A stretch of DNA of 64,000 bases. Origin: Oscillatoria sp. FACHB-1407 (GTDB lineage: Bacteria > Cyanobacteriota > Cyanobacteriia > Elainellales > Elainellaceae). Within the stretch, counting starts at the first letter, position 1. Every line of letters begins with the position of its first letter. Location: positions 1 to 64,000 of the forward strand of contig NZ_JACJSA010000018.1 of assembly GCF_014697545.1 (NCBI RefSeq), given 5' to 3'. Under the pieces are notes generated by a model that was not told the origin of the DNA, searched no databases, and worked only from the letters and a program-made list of their open reading frames with translations. Position numbers and translations under genes: made by a program. Shown one piece after another: positions 1-9,576 of the stretch.

Positions 1-63
1 ATCGAGGAGTTCAGGTCGAAAAGTCATAGTACGAGTGTCTCGGGTCTAGTAGTTCATTAGATC

Positions 64-297
64 TCATTTCTGACCTTTGACACAATCTAATTTACAATCC
101 CGATTGGGAATCTCATGCCAAAATCGATGGGCTATTTCCCCCGCAGGTGATAATTGCATCTTGCCGATCGCCACATGACCAAAAAAACAATAGCGATCGC
201 GTGTACAAATCGTGACAAAGTAATACCCATTTGAGGAATAGTCCCAACTCGGACAACGAATTGATTCGTTGCGATATTTGTTTTTGTAGAGGGTCAT
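64..297 (-). pseudogene. RAYT / IS200-like transposase, N-terminal remnant
   Basis: The translation has the N-terminal signature of REP-associated tyrosine transposases (a Y-x-FVTICT-type strand followed by R-x-x-x-FG, then SPAGEIA and FWHEIP). Family members are usually 150-200 residues and carry the HxH metal motif and catalytic Tyr further on. Here the frame closes after 77 residues with an unrelated tail, so neither catalytic motif is present. I read it as a truncated, dead copy. It matters because RAYTs mobilise short palindromic REPs, and this window has many. The upstream start is clear, and the decay lies at the 3' side. Confidence 0.75.
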
Positions 298-471
298 GGT
301 AGAGGCATTTCAGATCACCTGATATCCTCAGCATTCCCAAAAATGGAGGAATTATTCTCCCGACACAGAGGTGATCAATCCTATCTCCTACCCATTCACC
401 CATATAATCTCTGGCATAGAATAATCCTCAGTGCAGATACGATTAATCGCCTTTTCCTTTTCCCCCAGTAC

Positions 472-491
472 AGACGCGATTAATCGCGTCT
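472..491. repeat. 20-bp perfect palindrome, dispersed repeat core
   Basis: AGACGCGATTAATCGCGTCT is a perfect palindrome. The identical core sits inside the TA-flanked MITE at 53785-53804, so this is a shared module of a repeat family. It lies downstream of the TIR/WD40 gene and could also fold as a transcript hairpin there. Confidence 0.7.
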
Positions 492-562
492 CTCCGAATC
501 CCAATCAGGAATCGCTCACGCTAACAGTTCATTGTCACACTACTTACCCAGTAAGATCAGGT

Positions 563-3500
563 TTACTCGTTTGGAGGCAAGTAGCCCTCGCAGAGATATC
601 GCTGATCTGGACGAGTGATCAAATACTGCTGTATCCAATTACAGCCCATTGTCATAAGGCGATCGAAGTCCCAGACCCAGAGTTTGATGGTGCCGTCATC
701 ACCAGCAGAGGCGATCGTCTTGCCATCAGGACTGAAACTGAGGCTAGTAACCCATCCTTGATCTCCTTCATGGGTATATAGTAGTTCGCCTTTGTCTACA
801 TCCCACACCTTGATGGTGCCAAAACCTCCTGAGGCAATCATTTCGCCATCTGAACTGAAGCTAACATTAGTATCTACAATTCCATCTATTTCGAGGGTGT
901 GCAATAACTTGCCCGTTACTCCATTCCATAATTTGATGGTGCTGTCCTCACTACCCGAGGCGATTGTTTTGCCATTGGAACTGAAGCTGACAGTACGAAC
1001 CGAACCTTGATGTCCTTCGAGAGTATGTAATAATTCACCTGTGACTACATCCCACACCTTAACAACGCCATCAGAACCGCCTGATACAATCGTTTTGCCA
1101 TCTGGACTAAAGTTGATGCTATTAGTTACACCTAGATAAATATCGTTAAAGGTGTATAACAGTTCGCCGGTCGTAGCATTCCACAGCTTAATGGTATTGT
1201 TATAGTCGGCAGAGGCAATCGTTTTACCATCTGGGCTGAACTTGATACTGCTAATTCCGTTTTCATGTCCTTTGAGAGAATGCAATAAAGTACCTGTCTC
1301 TACATTCCATAGGTCAATGGAGTTGTCGAAACTATCTGAAGCAAGTGTCCTGCCATCTGGACTGAAATCCATGGTAGTAACTCGATTTTGATCACTTCCA
1401 AGAGAACGTAGTCCAAAAGAGCGTAATAGAGTACCTGTTTCTACATCCCATATATGAATGGTGTTGTCACCATTACTTGAGTCTTTTGTTTCTTGATCTG
1501 AACTTAAATCAATGTTGATGACCGCATTTTGATGACTTTCAGGGTTATTTCTATACACACCTGTTTCGTTACCGCTTCCAGAGGCGATCGTTTTACCATC
1601 TAGACTAAATACGATGCTACTAACCTGTTCTTGATGACTAAGCGTATGTAAAAGTTTACCCGTTGCAACATCCCATAACTTAATGGTTGTGCCATTGCTA
1701 TATGAAGCAAGTGTTTTACTATTTGGATTGAAATGGATGCTTGGGGGAAAACTTCCATCTTCTTCAAGGATATTAAACGGCTTGCCCGTTGCCAAATCCC
1801 ATAACTTGATAGTTCCGTAAATACTACCAGAGGCAAGCGTTTTACCGTCTGAACTGAAAATGATACCAGACACACTTTGATTACTCTGGAATGTATGTAA
1901 TAACTTGCCTGTTGCTGTTTCCCACACCTTAATAGTATTGTCACTCCCAAGAGAGACGAGTATGTTACCATCTGGACTGAAATGAATACTATTAACAGAA
2001 CTTTGCTGTATTAGAGTGCCTAGTAGCTTGCCTGTTGCTGCTTCCCACACCTTAATAGTATTGTCACCCCCATCAGCAGCAATCGTTCTACCATTTGGAC
2101 TAAAACTAATGCTGTTAAGCGTGTCCTGAATACCTTCAAGGGTGCGTAATGGCTCGCCTGTCATGACATCCCATACCTTGATAGTATTATCATTACCAAG
2201 AGAGGCTATAGTACTACCATCTGGGCTAAAACTAACTACTTGACTTTGATTTCCTTTAAGAGCAGGTAATGGCTTACCTGTTGCTACCTCCCACATCTCA
2301 ATAGTAGTGTCGTTATTACAGGTAATAACCCGACCATCCGGGCTGAAATTGACGCTAATAACTACATTCTGATTACTTTCAAAGGTGCGTAATTGTTGAC
2401 CTGTTGCCACATCCCATAACTTGATGGTTCCGTCACCAATACCAACAGAGGCAATTGTTCTACCATCTGGGCTAAAATTAGTGCCACTAATTCCATATGA
2501 ATGACCTTTGAAGGTGTGCAGTACGTCACCTGTTGCTACATCTTTCAATTGGATAGTATCTTCAATATGGAGAGCGATTGTTTTGCTATCAGGGCTGAGA
2601 TTGATGCCCATACTTAAATTTTCTTCTTCCCCAAAAGTCTGTAGCAGTTCGCCTGTTTGTGCATTCCACATTTTGAAAGTACTCAAACCTACAGCGGTAA
2701 CTATTCTATTGTCCGGGCTGAATTTGATGTCAGTAAGAGAATCCCGACTTCCAGGAATATTATTGAGGGTATTTCTCTCACCAATCCCATTCATTGACTG
2801 CTGTAATGCCACTACAATGCGTGGTTGCAAATCACTCCATTCAGAGCTACCTAGCCTAAATCGATCCTGAAGTGCTTGTCCTGACTCAAGGGCGATCAGC
2901 AATGCCTGAAACGGTTGCCCTGATAAAAACTGTTCGCTGGAAGCTGCGGTTTGTAATCTGACCTCGGCGACTCTAATTTTGGTTGTTGCTTGAAGTGCTG
3001 TGAAGCCAGCTACTCCCGCGACCAATAAGCCAATTCCTCCGGTAATAGCCCCCACCGTAACCAATCGTTTCCCTTTTGCCGCAGCAGTTCTCAGAATTTG
3101 GTTAGCTTGCTGATTGGCATCCTCAACGGTTCGGCTACTGACGATGTAGGTCTGCTGTAGCTCAGTGGGTTTGGGTTCTTTGCCTGCGCTTTGGGTCAGC
3201 CATTGTTCTGCATCGGCTAACTCATCCCCTCGCAACAGCAAGCTTTCCTTGCGCCCCTTGGTGTCCCACTCGATCGCCCTCATCAGTAAGCGTGTATGAG
3301 CATGAAGATGCTCTGTATCGGTATCGAGAAGGCGGAGCAGGTCAGTGAAATTAGCCGAAAAGTCGCTTTCTCGCTGGTTAAAGTCAAGCCATTGCACCTT
3401 TGCCAGTTCAGGATGCAGAACCGATGGGTCGATCGCTTGATGCAGGATCGTGACCACTCGTTTGTTGAGTTTTGTGGCATACTCCACCTCATCGGCACAG

Positions 3501-5020
3501 TAGGGCGAGGTCACAGAACGGGGCGACAACACAAACAAAAACGTATCTGAACTTTCAATGCCTTTGTAAATCTCTTGCTGAAAGTCTGCCGTCCCTGCGG
3601 CAATGCTCTCCTGGTCAAACCAGGTGCGTTTACCATGCACTTGCAACGCATCGTTGAGTCTACGGGCAAAGCCAGAGTCAGCCCGTGAGTAGGAAATAAA
3701 CACATCTAGCGAGAGTCCGGGCGGTTGACGCAAGCTCTCGGTAATGAAGGTTTCCTGCAACGGCAGTGGCGGATAGGCTGGGTTCTGCTTGGCGACTTTG
3801 AGCCACGCTTCGGCTTGACGCAGGTTATAGCCCCGCAGCAACAGGGTGGGGTTCTGTTGCTGGCGTTCCCACTTCAAGGCTTTGGTCAACAACAACTTGT
3901 AGGTTTCGTGATAAGCAGCATCTTGCCGCAAAATCCGCAAAAGCTGACTCTCATCCTGTTGGTAGTCAATTTCTTGGATGTTGTCGCTCAGATCGATGTA
4001 TTGCAACTCTCGCATCTGAGCAGGTATCTCATGGGGTGCGATCGCCTCAACTCGCACCGGAATAATGCGTTTGTGCAACGACAGGGCATAGTCCAGTTCA
4101 TGCTGACAGTAGGGCGACTTCACGGCAGCGTTGGAGAGCAAATACACCACATTGTCGGCTTCCTCAATGCCCCGGTTAATCACCTGTTGAAAGTCTGCTC
4201 CAGCATGAATGTCAGTGATATTTGTCCAGACGGTAAAGCCTTCTCGCCGCAAGCTATTGCGAATCTGCTCCGCGATCGCCCGCTCCTCTTCCGCATAGGC
4301 AAGAAACACATCGGTTAGCAAGTTATCAGCATTCTTACGACTCTCAGTAATGAACTCGCAATGCAGGTCAGTGGGCAGGCAAGGCGGTTGTGAATCCTTA
4401 AAGCGCACTTTCAGCCACTCTTCTGCCTGGAGTCGTTCTTCGCCAATTAGCAGGTAGGGCGATCGCTTCTGATTCCGTTCCCATCCCAGTGCTTTTGCTA
4501 AAAGTAGCGTGTGTTGATGCACATAATCTTTGTGGCGATCACAAAGATTCAGCAATCTGGCAAGTGCAGCTTCAAAATCGTCCTGCTCCTCGCGCATATA
4601 GATCCAGTTAATCTTGCGGAGGACGGGATGCATATTCTGGTAGTGATCATGCAATCCTTTGGCTTGATAATCCGCCCATTCCTCTGCTGTGCTGTTGGGG
4701 TGTCGCTGCTGCCAGATCTCCTGCGTTATCTGCTCTACATGCAGAATCGGAATGATGCGCTTATTCCATTTGAGTGCAAGCTCGATTTCTAAATGACAAT
4801 AGGGAGAGTTAACTGAATAGGGAGAAATGATGAACAGGAAGTTATCAGTTCGCTCAATGCCATCTTCAATTTGTTTTTGAAAATCGACAGCGACAGGAAT
4901 ATCTTCAAAATCAAACCAGGCGGTTAAACCATACTCGGTTAGACGTCGATGCAATCGAGCAGCAAAGGCTTTACTGTCAGTTCGTCCATATGAGATAAAC
5001 ACGTCGTAAAACCGTTGCAT
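563..5020 (-). CDS. triple-TIR / WD40-repeat protein
   Basis: A 1485-residue protein. It has three TIR domains (about 5-140, 235-375, 437-560), then a single hydrophobic segment (about 653-675), then 15-16 WD40 repeats (about 755-1470), enough for two propellers. Each TIR has the SPYC-x-x-E helix with the glutamate (E78, E308, E511) at the position of the NADase catalytic Glu of SARM1-type TIRs. Each TIR is followed by the same module of roughly 60 residues (LLL-x-KAL-x-WE ... LLLRG-x-x-L-x-x-AE-x-WL ... FITES), so the unit TIR+linker was duplicated twice. TIR domains can hydrolyse NAD or mediate scaffolding, and WD40 propellers bind partners. A membrane-anchored stress or defence sensor is inference. 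One WD40 repeat around residue 1160 is disrupted. Confidence 0.9.
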   Translation of the reverse strand: MQRFYDVFISYGRTDSKAFAARLHRRLTEYGLTAWFDFEDIPVAVDFQKQIEDGIERTDNFLFIISPYSVNSPYCHLEIELALKWNKRIIPILHVEQITQEIWQQRHPNSTAEEWADYQAKGLHDHYQNMHPVLRKINWIYMREEQDDFEAALARLLNLCDRHKDYVHQHTLLLAKALGWERNQKRSPYLLIGEERLQAEEWLKVRFKDSQPPCLPTDLHCEFITESRKNADNLLTDVFLAYAEEERAIAEQIRNSLRREGFTVWTNITDIHAGADFQQVINRGIEEADNVVYLLSNAAVKSPYCQHELDYALSLHKRIIPVRVEAIAPHEIPAQMRELQYIDLSDNIQEIDYQQDESQLLRILRQDAAYHETYKLLLTKALKWERQQQNPTLLLRGYNLRQAEAWLKVAKQNPAYPPLPLQETFITESLRQPPGLSLDVFISYSRADSGFARRLNDALQVHGKRTWFDQESIAAGTADFQQEIYKGIESSDTFLFVLSPRSVTSPYCADEVEYATKLNKRVVTILHQAIDPSVLHPELAKVQWLDFNQRESDFSANFTDLLRLLDTDTEHLHAHTRLLMRAIEWDTKGRKESLLLRGDELADAEQWLTQSAGKEPKPTELQQTYIVSSRTVEDANQQANQILRTAAAKGKRLVTVGAITGGIGLLVAGVAGFTALQATTKIRVAEVRLQTAASSEQFLSGQPFQALLIALESGQALQDRFRLGSSEWSDLQPRIVVALQQSMNGIGERNTLNNIPGSRDSLTDIKFSPDNRIVTAVGLSTFKMWNAQTGELLQTFGEEENLSMGINLSPDSKTIALHIEDTIQLKDVATGDVLHTFKGHSYGISGTNFSPDGRTIASVGIGDGTIKLWDVATGQQLRTFESNQNVVISVNFSPDGRVITCNNDTTIEMWEVATGKPLPALKGNQSQVVSFSPDGSTIASLGNDNTIKVWDVMTGEPLRTLEGIQDTLNSISFSPNGRTIAADGGDNTIKVWEAATGKLLGTLIQQSSVNSIHFSPDGNILVSLGSDNTIKVWETATGKLLHTFQSNQSVSGIIFSSDGKTLASGSIYGTIKLWDLATGKPFNILEEDGSFPPSIHFNPNSKTLASYSNGTTIKLWDVATGKLLHTLSHQEQVSSIVFSLDGKTIASGSGNETGVYRNNPESHQNAVINIDLSSDQETKDSSNGDNTIHIWDVETGTLLRSFGLRSLGSDQNRVTTMDFSPDGRTLASDSFDNSIDLWNVETGTLLHSLKGHENGISSIKFSPDGKTIASADYNNTIKLWNATTGELLYTFNDIYLGVTNSINFSPDGKTIVSGGSDGVVKVWDVVTGELLHTLEGHQGSVRTVSFSSNGKTIASGSEDSTIKLWNGVTGKLLHTLEIDGIVDTNVSFSSDGEMIASGGFGTIKVWDVDKGELLYTHEGDQGWVTSLSFSPDGKTIASAGDDGTIKLWVWDFDRLMTMGCNWIQQYLITRPDQRYLCEGYLPPNE

Positions 5021-6027
5021 ATTGTTACCCTACTCAGTGAAGAAATGCTTTGACCGTAGGATAGCTCTCTTCTGTAGCTGAGGCAGAGTTTTTAAGGATC
5101 TTCACATTAAAACGAACTCAACTCCAGGGCTAGTTTTTCGGAGTCTTTGAAGATTCCAAAGATCTGAATTTGCGATCGGGAGTATGTTAGCTTTTCACCC
5201 TCACCCTAAATTCCTCTTCCAAAGCAGGCTACTGTGTACACAGATCTCTGCTTCCTTCCAGATTCGGTGCAGGGTTGTTTCGAGCGTTTGAAAACCAGGC
5301 ATTGGGGGAGTCTCCCCCAAACCCCCTAGCAGAAGGTGTTTCGGTTTACCCAAAGGCGCGCTTCGCATCGGTTCCAAGTACGGGTGTTTCTGATTGGGTC
5401 AAGACCCTTTTCGATCCCCCTTCTCCCAGAATGAGAGAAGGACTAGGAGATGAGGGCAATTTAAGCATTAGCAAAAGGGACATACTTCCTGTGCGATCGC
5501 CTATCAGTCAACTTCATAACAAGAACTAATTTGCATCACTTGTTTCACTAAATCACGCCATAGCAAGAACAAATAAACAGCGATCGCACATACAAATTTC
5601 ATCTTTTAAGACTGTTTCTCTCAACTTTGTTATACTTTAATGATTGTGTTAAAAACATTCTTTATATTTCAAAATTTAGTCAATCAGATTAACTCTAGAA
5701 CACGGCTACAAACAAGCAATTAAGTTATTGCTATATCCAATTAGTCGTTATCTTAAACTAAACAACTTAACAGAGCGATCGCAGCCTCATTCTTAAGGGA
5801 GATATAGCATATCAACATTGTGACCTATACTCCGTACGAGTAAGAGAAATCTTTTATACACAACTAGAGGGTAGCTAGTTTGTGCTAGCGTTATCGCTCG
5901 TGGTTTAGGTGGGTTCAAAATGCCTGTCTAGTTGTCATTAATACAAAAGGAAATCTCTTAGCTGTTGATGAGTTGGTTATTTGATGCCTGTCTGCGTCCC
6001 GGATTCAACTTAGCCTTAGGGAGATTT
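5021..6027. other. intergenic region with a dispersed-repeat copy
   Basis: About 1 kb without a convincing gene. It holds one copy of a dispersed repeat (5222-5412, partner at 22982-23180). An open frame over 5275-5529 is only the translation of that repeat. The segment 5540-5830 is AT-rich and probably contains the promoter of the radical SAM gene, but I see no decisive -35/-10 pair. Confidence 0.6.
5222..5412 (+). repeat. dispersed repeat, copy 1 (partner at 22982-23180)
   Basis: A stretch of about 190 bp that recurs near 23 kb with high identity. Landmarks shared in order are ACACAGATCTCTGC, GGGTTGTTTC, CCAGGCATTGGGGGAG, CCCCAAACCCCCTAGCAGAA, GGTGTTTCGGTT, CGCGCTTCGCATCGGTTCC and CGGGTGTTTCTG. 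The GGGGGAGTCTCCCCC part forms a short hairpin. A shorter relative of its left flank, beginning GCACTTGAAGCCT, lies at 9595-9640. No gene is encoded. Confidence 0.8.
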
Positions 6028-7617
6028 ATGAAAGCACTATTGCTCTACCCCAAGTTTCCCCAATCCTTCTGGTCATACGATCGCTTCATGGAGATTGCCG
6101 GACTCAAAGCAACAATTCCACCATTAGGAATCATTACTGTTGCGGCACTTCTACCACAGGATTGGGAGATTCGCTTTCGCGATCGCAATGTCGGTTGTGA
6201 AACGGAAGCCGATTGGGAGTGGTGCGACCTGGTGATACTCTCAGCCATGTATGTACAAAAGCCTGACTTTCTAGCGTTGATTCAAAAAGCAGTCCGTTTG
6301 GGTAAAACCGTTGCCGTGGGTGGACCCTATCCAACCTCGATTCCTCAAGATGCGCTCAATGCTGGAGCCAATTTCTTGATCTTGGATGAGGGAGAGATGA
6401 CCATTCCTCAGTTTCTTGAGGCTCTGAGCCAGGGTGAAACGCAGGGTGTGTTTCGCTCTCTAGAAAAACCAGACGTGACCCAAAGCCCCATGCCCCGCTT
6501 TGACTTGCTCAAGCGGGATGCCTATTTCATGATGGCGATGCAGTTCTCACGGGGTTGTCCGTTTAACTGTGAATTTTGCGACATCATTTCGCTCTATGGG
6601 CGTAAGCCACGCACCAAAGAGCCGAGCCAAGCCCTGGCAGAATTGCAATATCTCTACGATTTAGGCTGGCGTGGTTCACTGTTTATCGTAGATGACAATT
6701 TCATCGGTAATCAGCGGAACGTCAAACGCTTTTTGCGAGAATTGATTCCCTGGATGAAGCAACGAAACTATCCGTTTACGTTTTTTACAGAAGCCTCAGT
6801 TAATTTGGCAGAAGATGAGGAACTGTTGCAACTCATGGGTGAAGCAGGGTTTTCTTCGGTTTTCCTGGGCATTGAAACCCCTGATCAAGATAGTTTGCAA
6901 GTCACTCGTAAATTGCAAAATACTCGCAATCCTCTGGTAGAAGCGTGTCACAAGATTAACGATGCAGGGTTGTTAATCCATGCGGGATTCATCATTGGGT
7001 TTGATGGAGAACGGTCAGGGGCAGGCGATCGCATCCAAACGTTTGTAGAACAAACCAACATTCCGCAACCCATGCTGGGGATTCTTCAGGCTCCACCCAA
7101 CACCGCTCTGTGGGAGCGACTGAAACAAGAAGAACGCTTGATGGATGAATATAACCATCCAACGGGTGATCAAAACACGCTGATGAATTTCATCCCCACT
7201 CGCCCAATTGAAGAGATTGCCAGAGAATATGTGCAGGGAATGTGGACTTTGTATGAACCGCAACGCTATCTCAAACGTTGCTTACAGCAATGTCTGAATA
7301 TTCGTAGTGTGAGAAGCGATCGGCAGACAATGCAGTTTCCGCTCGATAAGGGGTTACGATTGGTTGCTCAACTTATCTGGCATCAAGGCATTCGCCGCCC
7401 TGAAATTAGAGGGCAATTTTGGCGTCAACTCTGGATTATCTTGTCTCAAAAACCTCAGCTACTCAATATATATCTGGGGTTGTGTGCCGCTGGAGAGCAT
7501 TTTTGGGAATATCGCGTTTTAGCCAGAGAACGGATCACACAGCAACTTGGCTATGATCCGCTTGAAACACCCGTAGAGTTGGCTCCTGAACGAGAATCAG
7601 TGCTCTCTCGCTCGTAA
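6028..7617 (+). CDS. B12-binding domain radical SAM protein (DUF4070 type)
   Basis: The start is ATG at 6028, preceded by AGGGAG. An in-frame TTG/ATG upstream (5965) would add 21 residues that do not look like the family. The 529-residue protein has an N-terminal cobalamin-binding-like fold (about 1-150, opening LLLYPKFPQSFWS), then the radical SAM signature C-x3-C-x2-C at C177, C181 and C184, and a C-terminal DUF4070-like region. Relatives include HpnP, the hopanoid C-2 methylase, and other cobalamin-dependent methylases. The substrate cannot be chosen from sequence alone. It stands alone with no obvious operon partner. Confidence 0.85.
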   Translation: MKALLLYPKFPQSFWSYDRFMEIAGLKATIPPLGIITVAALLPQDWEIRFRDRNVGCETEADWEWCDLVILSAMYVQKPDFLALIQKAVRLGKTVAVGGPYPTSIPQDALNAGANFLILDEGEMTIPQFLEALSQGETQGVFRSLEKPDVTQSPMPRFDLLKRDAYFMMAMQFSRGCPFNCEFCDIISLYGRKPRTKEPSQALAELQYLYDLGWRGSLFIVDDNFIGNQRNVKRFLRELIPWMKQRNYPFTFFTEASVNLAEDEELLQLMGEAGFSSVFLGIETPDQDSLQVTRKLQNTRNPLVEACHKINDAGLLIHAGFIIGFDGERSGAGDRIQTFVEQTNIPQPMLGILQAPPNTALWERLKQEERLMDEYNHPTGDQNTLMNFIPTRPIEEIAREYVQGMWTLYEPQRYLKRCLQQCLNIRSVRSDRQTMQFPLDKGLRLVAQLIWHQGIRRPEIRGQFWRQLWIILSQKPQLLNIYLGLCAAGEHFWEYRVLARERITQQLGYDPLETPVELAPERESVLSRS

Positions 7618-7622
7618 TCTAG

Positions 7623-7775
7623 CGTGAATTCGGAATAAGGTTTTGGCGGTCAAAAGGCAGCTATCGGAGCAAAACTGACCTGCGTTGGTTCATCAAAATC
7701 CGCATCTTGTAGAGTCCGCATCGGTGGGCTTGGCTCTCATAGCCGTGAACTCATTTGCCCGGTTCTTAAACCGAA
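7623..7775 (+). repeat. multi-hairpin repeat A, copy 1
   Basis: The first of five copies in the window (others near 33.3, 42.7, 53.7 and 58.5 kb). It shares the run GAATTCGG-ATAAGG-TTTTGGCGG, then GACCTGCGTTGGTT, the GTCCGC..GTGGGC hairpin and GTGAA-CTCA-TTTGC. Where this copy differs from the consensus, several changes become G-U pairs and keep the stems. Confidence 0.75.
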
Positions 7776-7881
7776 TATAGCAACTGTCAAGACAGTTAAT
7801 ACAAGGGATGTGAGAGCTACCCCTGGCTTGGGGGCGCAGCCCCGCACCCCCTCTGCCTTAAATGAAGTGGCGATAGCTATA
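7776..7881 (+). mobile_element. MITE-like element, TIR TAGC / GCTA, TA-flanked
   Basis: The ends read TATAGC... and ...GCTATA, so a TAGC/GCTA inverted end is flanked by TA on both sides. The interior contains a GC-rich palindromic stretch around GGGGGCGCAGCCCC. It lies directly at the right end of repeat A copy 1. A TA target duplication is typical of IS630/Tc1-mariner elements. It encodes no transposase, so it would be non-autonomous. Confidence 0.55.
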
Positions 7882-8048
7882 TTACTTTGTCTTATCAATC
7901 TATTCAGGATCTCATGAATCCCTACAATCCTTGTATCAAAAGGGATTGACAGATTTTTGCAAATATGGGGATCAAATTGCAGGACGAGCAAGATTCATCA
8001 ATCTCTGACTTTTTTCTATGTTTGCAATTCTTATCTTTTGAGAGGATT

Positions 8049-8119
8049 TTCCCCACAGATTCCACACAGTTTCCACAAAATCGTTTGAGTTTTCCACAGC
8101 CATACCCAGGTTATCCACA
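8049..8119 (+). other. phased DnaA-box cluster, candidate oriC or DnaA-titration site
   Basis: Five 9-mers ending in CCACA lie on one strand: TTCCCCACA (8049), GATTCCACA (8058), GTTTCCACA (8069), TTTTCCACA (8090) and TTATCCACA (8111). The last two match the bacterial box TTWTCCACA exactly. The spacings of the last four are 11, 21 and 21 bp, whole helical turns, so the boxes face the same side. The stretch is gene-free. I did not see dnaA or dnaN in the window, so origin versus titration or regulatory site is open. Confidence 0.55.
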
Positions 8120-8589
8120 GGGGTAAACGAAGCAATCAGGGGTTAAGAGATTAACTGGGGATTATGAGAAAAGGGGGGGAATTCTGAGAAAACCATTTTT
8201 TAGGTTAAGCAATGTAACAAACATGAGGTGCAAACCCTGATTCTCTCGTAAATCTGTTTTTTGTCTAAAGCGACACATCCCATTTAGCAGCATTGACAAC
8301 CCTACCCCCTCTTAACGCACAATGATGCGACCAACCTATGAAAGCGATCTGATTCGAGGCGTTCCGCTTGCCTCAGTGACTCATCCAAGGTGAGTCTGAG
8401 GATTTAAGTTAGTGCTATCTCAGTCAGAGGGTCGCTCAGCTTTGCTGTCAATCAGCATCCAACTTAAATGACACTCAATTCTTCTCAGGCGATCGCGAGA
8501 TCCACCGGATTTCCCAATCAAGCGTGAGAAGCAGAGTGGTGTCGGCTTTTTTCAGTCTATTCGATTTCTTATTTGGTATCAGAGGTTCT

Positions 8590-8814
8590 ATGCACGCAAC
8601 TGTTAGCATCCTGGCGGAAATTCCTGAAGAACTGCACGAATCGTTACAAGGTTATTTGACCAGCCATCCCGACTGGGATCAAGACCGCGTCTTTTGTGCA
8701 GCATTGTCACTTTTCTTGTTGCAAAATGGCAGCAGCGATACGCCAGATGCATCTCGCAGCTACCGCCGCGCCGCACGGGTCTATTTGGATACGTTATTCA
8801 AACACGCTGTTTGA
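8590..8814 (+). CDS. DUF2811 family protein
   Basis: A 74-residue protein from the ATG at 8590, with AGAGG just upstream. A longer frame from 8524 adds 22 hydrophobic residues without homology. The pattern T-V-S-I-x-AEIPEEL-HESL, DWDQDRVF-x-AALSLFLLQNG and AARVYLD matches the small cyanobacterial DUF2811 family of unknown function. It is predicted soluble and mostly helical. hemJ follows about 75 bp downstream on the same strand. Confidence 0.85.
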   Translation: MHATVSILAEIPEELHESLQGYLTSHPDWDQDRVFCAALSLFLLQNGSSDTPDASRSYRRAARVYLDTLFKHAV

Positions 8815-8888
8815 TCCAAAACTTAATACTCAAACCGTAGAATGACTGCTTTGGTAAGATTGGGTTTGGACTGTAGAGGGTTAAAGCG

Positions 8889-9491
8889 ATGAGCTATTTG
8901 TGGTTCAAAGCATTTCACATTATTGGGGTCGTTGTCTGGTTTGCAGGCTTGTTCTATTTGGTGCGTCTATTTGTGTATCACGTTGAGGCAAATGAACAGC
9001 CAGAGCCTGCTCGGACGATATTGCAACAGCAATATCAACTGATGGAGAAGCGACTCTATAACCTGATCACCACTCCTGGAATGGTGTTAACGGTGGTGAT
9101 GGCGATCGCCCTCATCGTTGTGTCTCCTGACTTACTCAAACAGTGGTGGCTTCATGCCAAGCTTGCATTTGTGCTGGCGACTGTGGGATATCACCATTAC
9201 TGCGGTCGTTTGATGAAGCAAATGGCAGCAGGCAAGTTTACCTGGAATGGTCAACAACTGCGTGGACTCAATGAGGTTCCAACGGTTTTCCTCGTCATTA
9301 TTGTTTTGTTAGCGGTCTTTAAGAATAGTTTGCCAACCGACATTACAGCTTGGGGCATATTGGCACTGATTGTGGCAATGGCAGCGATTATTCAGCTTTA
9401 TGCTCGGAAACGTCGCCTGGACAAAGAGCGTGAAGCTGCTGCGTTGACATCGAACGTCAATGAGCCAGAGATCAGTGGGTCTGCATCATAG
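8889..9491 (+). CDS. hemJ: protoporphyrinogen IX oxidase HemJ
   Basis: A 200-residue integral membrane protein with four to five transmembrane helices and the HemJ pattern: W-x-KAFHIIGVVVWFAG, then R-x-x-x-Y, ITTPGM, and LKQWWLHAKLAFV. HemJ oxidises protoporphyrinogen IX to protoporphyrin IX in the shared heme and chlorophyll pathway, using a b-type heme held by a conserved His. It is the usual enzyme for this step in cyanobacteria. The start ATG is preceded by AGAGGG. A strong terminator closes the gene at 9543-9576. Confidence 0.93.
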   Translation: MSYLWFKAFHIIGVVVWFAGLFYLVRLFVYHVEANEQPEPARTILQQQYQLMEKRLYNLITTPGMVLTVVMAIALIVVSPDLLKQWWLHAKLAFVLATVGYHHYCGRLMKQMAAGKFTWNGQQLRGLNEVPTVFLVIIVLLAVFKNSLPTDITAWGILALIVAMAAIIQLYARKRRLDKEREAAALTSNVNEPEISGSAS

Positions 9492-9542
9492 CTCGTGTAT
9501 TCGTGATTTCCTTGGTTTGAATGTAGATAATGCCTGATGGCT

Positions 9543-9576
9543 AAGAGTACGGTGCGATACCGTACTCTTTTGTTTT
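9543..9576 (+). terminator. rho-independent terminator after hemJ
   Basis: A perfect 11-bp stem, AAGAGTACGGT / ACCGTACTCTT, with a 5-nt loop GCGAT, followed by TTGTTTT. It lies about 50 bp after the hemJ stop and isolates hemJ from the phosphonate operon. Confidence 0.9.

Larger units (their letters stand above)
7618..8589. other. gene-free region with repeats and DnaA-box cluster
   Basis: Nearly 1 kb without a credible gene. It contains a copy of multi-hairpin repeat A (7623-7775), a TA-flanked MITE-like element (7776-7881), a phased cluster of DnaA boxes (8049-8119), and a G-run (8174-8180). An open frame at 7737-7991 on the minus strand is an accident of the repeats. Confidence 0.65.

Noticed and set aside
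3725-4318. 197-residue plus-strand frame opposite the TIR/WD40 gene
   Set aside because: Lies fully inside a strongly supported gene on the other strand, and its translation resembles no protein family.
5275-5529. 84-residue plus-strand frame
   Set aside because: Its first half translates a dispersed repeat also found near 23 kb; no ribosome-binding site or homology.
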